In this document: in pieces, positions 60,520 to 64,000 of the stretch | Layout of the letters: each line of letters opens with the position of its first letter | How positions within the stretch are numbered: the first letter of the stretch is position 1 | Assembly: GCA_005408345.1 (NCBI GenBank) | Contig: SEMN01000092.1 | Location: 992,001-1,056,000 of the forward strand | Direction of reading: 5' to 3' | Length of the DNA stretch: 64,000 nucleotides | Origin: Macquaria australasica | Taxonomy: Eukaryota; Chordata; Actinopteri; Centrarchiformes; Percichthyidae | The notes under the pieces: model-generated | Database searches by the model: none | Seen by the model: the letters and a program-made list of their open reading frames with translations, nothing else | Told to the model about the DNA's origin: nothing | Translations under genes and position numbers: made by a program

Positions 60520-62731
60520 AACCTCCCAACCTTGGCCTTGGGCTGGGGTCGGAGGTGAGAGAGGAGTGGCAGCTGGGACCAGGAAGGTGGTGAATTGGGG
60601 GGAGGAATAGCAGGAAAAGAAAAAGAAGGAGGCAATCAGATCAGAGGGCTGTGACTGACAGGCTATCAACTGACGGTGACCCCGCACACACACCACCCAG
60701 GTTTATAAACGGTGCACAATCGCAGTATTTACAAACATAAAACCACAACTGGCGTGGGGCAGTGGGAGTAGGAGTTTAACAACAACATAAGTTGTTCAGC
60801 AGGAAGGAGTTTGCCAAGTTCTCACTGAATGTTCAAATTTCCATTTTTTTGTCCATCCATGTTGTTTGTTGACTTGAGTTAAAGTTCTTTCTTGACCTTG
60901 GAAACAGCAGCTGATAAGATAATCTCACCTCTAATGATATAATGATGTTATTTGATATTATAATATAGTATATAATAATAATTATTGTTAAATGTTAATA
61001 GAATATAATAATCATTTAACGAACTTTAAAACACAACTTTTAAGCCAACAAGAAGTTATTAAAATTCAAATGGAAATTTGAAAATCTACAATTCCATGAC
61101 AACTGAGCAAACTGCTTCCGATGAAGATCATGTGATACGGCCAAAAGCTCCAGAGCAGCAACTAAATGGACCTTGAGGTGAAATTGTTTTGTCAGAAGAA
61201 AAATAAAGCAAGAGTAGTAACACAACTTGAACTTTTGCAAACTGCTGTGTTTCCATTACCCTATCAATATTAGTTTTCACGTAATAAAAAGCTCACAATG
61301 TGATTCTCTGGTATAAAGATATATCTTGTGTGTTGAAAACTTTTGGATATTCAAGCAAAACCCCCAAAAGTTCGAATTCTATGAAAAGATTTTTTTGAAG
61401 ATTGTGCAAAAAACTGTCCTAGAATATGTATAGTACCACTGACAGCCCAATTTATGGCATTTATGAGTAGCCAAACCTTTTCTGAAAATAACTATATATG
61501 GCATGCCCAACTAAGACATGTAATGGCTATGCCATAAACCTGTGAATAAGCAGTGTGAAAACCAAGCAAAAACAGCCAAGGGTTCAATGGGTTAATATTA
61601 CAGCACATAAAGAGCTATTATATCAAGCATTATCTTTTTGTCACCCCCGTGCCAGGGAAAGGCTGAGAACCTTAACCCAGTTTACAGCAGACACTCACAA
61701 AACACACACATTTACTAACATCGAGGGGAGAAACAGCATTCAGACTCTCTTCTCTCTCGTTCTCCCCTTCTCTCTCCCCACCATTGCTGCTGACACCACC
61801 AATCTGTCAACCACTTCAGTGGCACCCCAGTTTCATCTGAGGGCCACTGGGACACATATCTTCTCAAAGCAGCTGACACGCTCTGAACCAAAATGGCAGC
61901 TTCCTGCCCTGAAATGGTTGCCTTGCCGCATTGATGCTGAGTCTCAAGAACGCCTGGCTTGAAAATGGCAACTCTACAGAGGAAGGCCTTGCTGTGTGTG
62001 TCCGTCCGTACGCGTGAGGTTGTGTGTGAGCATGTGTTTTATCCTAAAAGGCCAATGCTCTCTATCAGGAGAAGTGGGCGCATGTTCAGGAGAGTGACAA
62101 GAGAGAGTGGGTGGAGGCGATCTAAGACGATCAGAGATAAGACAGGCATCACAAAATCCAGATTCCACCCTGCTGCCAGCCCATGACTCACACACACACT
62201 CACATGTACGTACAGACACACTCACACAGACATACATTTGGCACATACGCGCACAGCCCAATGAATAATTAACCCATACGAAGAGTCTCTTCTGCAGGGC
62301 TTTCAGTTTCTTAACTTTAGCATTGGGGGTGGGAGTGAGGAGTGAGGCAGAAAAGCTTGTTTAAGCGCGAGAGCCGAGAGGGGGGAGGAGGGGGGAGGGG
62401 GGGGAGGGGGTTCTCTATAATGAAATTTGAAATTTGCAGAACATCAAAGGCTTCTGTAGCCAAGCCGCTGTGGCAGCAGAGCGAAGAGGAGGAGTGCATC
62501 TCTTTCTCTCCCTCTGTCTCCCCCGTCTCTCTCTCTCTTTCCCCTTCTCTCTTTCTCTCTATCCCTCCCTCTCTGCTAAAATGTGTCTCCACAGAGCTGG
62601 GTTGGGTGGGTGGGGAGTGAGGGGGTGAAGAGAAGGGATGGGAAGAGTTGATTAGAAGGAGAGTGCAGGGTGGTGATGGGGGTGGGTTAGAGATGGGTTA
62701 GGGTTTGGAGAGAAAAATGGAGGAACGGGGG

Positions 62732-62804
<73 letters not shown>
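62732..62804. repeat. (TA)n(TG)n compound microsatellite
   Basis: About 27 TA units pass directly into about 10 TG units. A tract of this kind is likely to be highly polymorphic and may form a hairpin. Confidence 0.97.
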
Positions 62805-63376
62805 CATGTATGAACAATAGGTTTTATCAAGCCAGCTTGAATATTGCGTGTGTACGCGCACATGCATGTGTGTAGGGCCTTGGAGGGGTGAGTGTGCCCT
62901 CTGATAAGGCATCCTAACTTAATGAGCTTGAAAAGGGGAAGGGGGGGGTGCACAGGGGTTTGGATGATGGTTGAAAAAAAAAGACGGGGGGGGGGGGGAT
63001 CGTTTGGGGCTAGAAGTCTTGAGGAGAAGCCCGCGGGTTGTTAAAACGGGGCACAGCATGTCACACAAGCTCACATCTCTCATTTTGGAAAGTCTTCAAA
63101 AGTCAGATTTACCCTTCCAACTATTCCCCAGCTCTCACATGTTATAGTCTGTCTGTCTACATGAAAATCTCACAATATTTTTGCTTCGTGCTGAACCAAT
63201 CGATAGAAACAAGACACCTTTCTCATGTAACCACAAGAGAGTATTGGCTGAGATTTAGCAGTTAATAGAACATTTTTAGTGGTATATTGTTTGCAAATAA
63301 CTTTTAATTGCCAGAAGGTAAATGGCCATCCCTCTGCGAGATATTGTCGAGTACAATGCAGCTGAAATGTTAAAAG

Positions 63377-63388
63377 GCGATCGATCGC
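63377..63388. other. Palindrome GCGATCGATCGC
   Basis: A 12 bp perfect palindrome extended by an imperfect AAAAG/TTTTC arm, followed by unique sequence to about 63460. It is the only such CG-rich palindrome noted in the window. Confidence 0.6.
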
Positions 63389-64000
63389 TTTTCACAGGAA
63401 TGCCGGGATGATCTCCTGCGTTTTCGGTCTTCAGATGTTGAGCTACTTGTTGTCTTCCCTGGAAGAAAAAAAAAAACCAACAACCAAAAAAAAAAAAATT
63501 TAACGTAGGAGCCTCGCTCCGAGACTGAAGTGTGTGCATCCTCTCTCCCTCTCGAAATGTAGGAGTGTTGGCTTCCTCGCTCACAAAATGTAGGAGCGCT
63601 CGCTGAAGATTAGAGCCCAGCTAAAATGGATGCCTGACCCGCGCTGAGAAAGAGAAAGAGAGATGAACAGGGGGCAGGGAAGGGCAGGGGAAAAAAACCC
63701 TCTTCATCTTCTGTGCGTAGACAGACACACAGAGGGGAATACACATCTTTTAGCACACACACACACACACAGACTCAGTGATGTACATGAATGTTTTACA
63801 TATATGGCATTTTACAGAACCTCACAGGAACAAGTAGCATACTGTATTACTCTTTCAGTATCTTCTCTCTCTTTCAGACTATTGTTGTTTTTTCACCACC
63901 TCACTACAGTCTGTTTTCGTTCTGTCAGCCTCTCGATAATCTCCCATGTTCTTCTCCTTTACTTCGCTCCATCTCTCCCTGCGTGTCTCTGCACCGTCTC

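Larger units (their letters stand above)
59796..64000 (+). other. msra intron 5 (partial)
   Basis: I looked for the expected last msra exon (a reading containing FYYAEDYHQQYL or similar) and did not find it. The stretch contains an RFX X-box (60506-60519), a (TA)n/(TG)n microsatellite (62732-62804), G runs (62381-62410, 62987-62998) and a palindromic tract near 63377. Confidence 0.7.

Overview
This window is vertebrate nuclear DNA, most likely from a percomorph-type teleost fish. It has large introns with GT/AG splice sites, abundant (CA/TG)n microsatellites, several interspersed-repeat families that I recognise as teleost-wide, and three multi-exon genes whose proteins read as fish orthologues of VGLL2, YTHDF2 and MSRA. 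No bacterial operons, CRISPR arrays or phage features are present. I rebuilt every gene by hand from reading frame, splice phase and family recognition. Repeat families are named by description because I could not run a library search.

Layout. (1) 134-4224, minus strand: a complete four-exon vgll2 coding region (307 aa, TEAD-binding TONDU motif). Its 3' UTR runs off the left edge. (2) 4225-12240: an 8 kb head-to-head interval with microsatellites, old repeats and one unidentified open, exon-like segment on the minus strand (8724-8909). (3) 12240-20590, plus strand: ythdf2, an m6A reader, with a CpG-rich promoter, six coding exons including a 22-codon exon just before the last one, and a polyadenylation signal at 20558. 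(4) 20600-38360: an 18 kb stretch with no protein-coding gene. Hidden in it on the minus strand at 24641-24717 is the miR-124 precursor, with both arms intact. (5) 38767 to the right edge, plus strand: the first five coding exons of msra (methionine sulfoxide reductase A). The last exon, with the resolving cysteines, lies beyond 64000. The msra introns (about 20 kb inside the window) hold repeats, a perfect RFX X-box palindrome and several regulatory-looking tracts.

How the parts relate. The three protein genes do unrelated jobs: a muscle and craniofacial transcription cofactor, an mRNA-decay reader and an oxidative-damage repair enzyme. Their human counterparts are on three different chromosomes. 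miR-124 upstream of MSRA on the opposite strand is the same arrangement as human MIR124-1 at 8p23, so the right half of the window is an ancient syntenic block and the 18 kb gap probably hosts the neuronal primary miR-124 transcript and its enhancers.

The most interesting observations are the unannotated-looking miR-124 hairpin, a candidate alternative first exon of msra (44211-44262) that would supply a mitochondrial targeting peptide exactly in phase, a 412 bp terminal-inverted-repeat element nested inside an older repeat (56733-57606), and the unidentified exon-like segment at 8724-8909.
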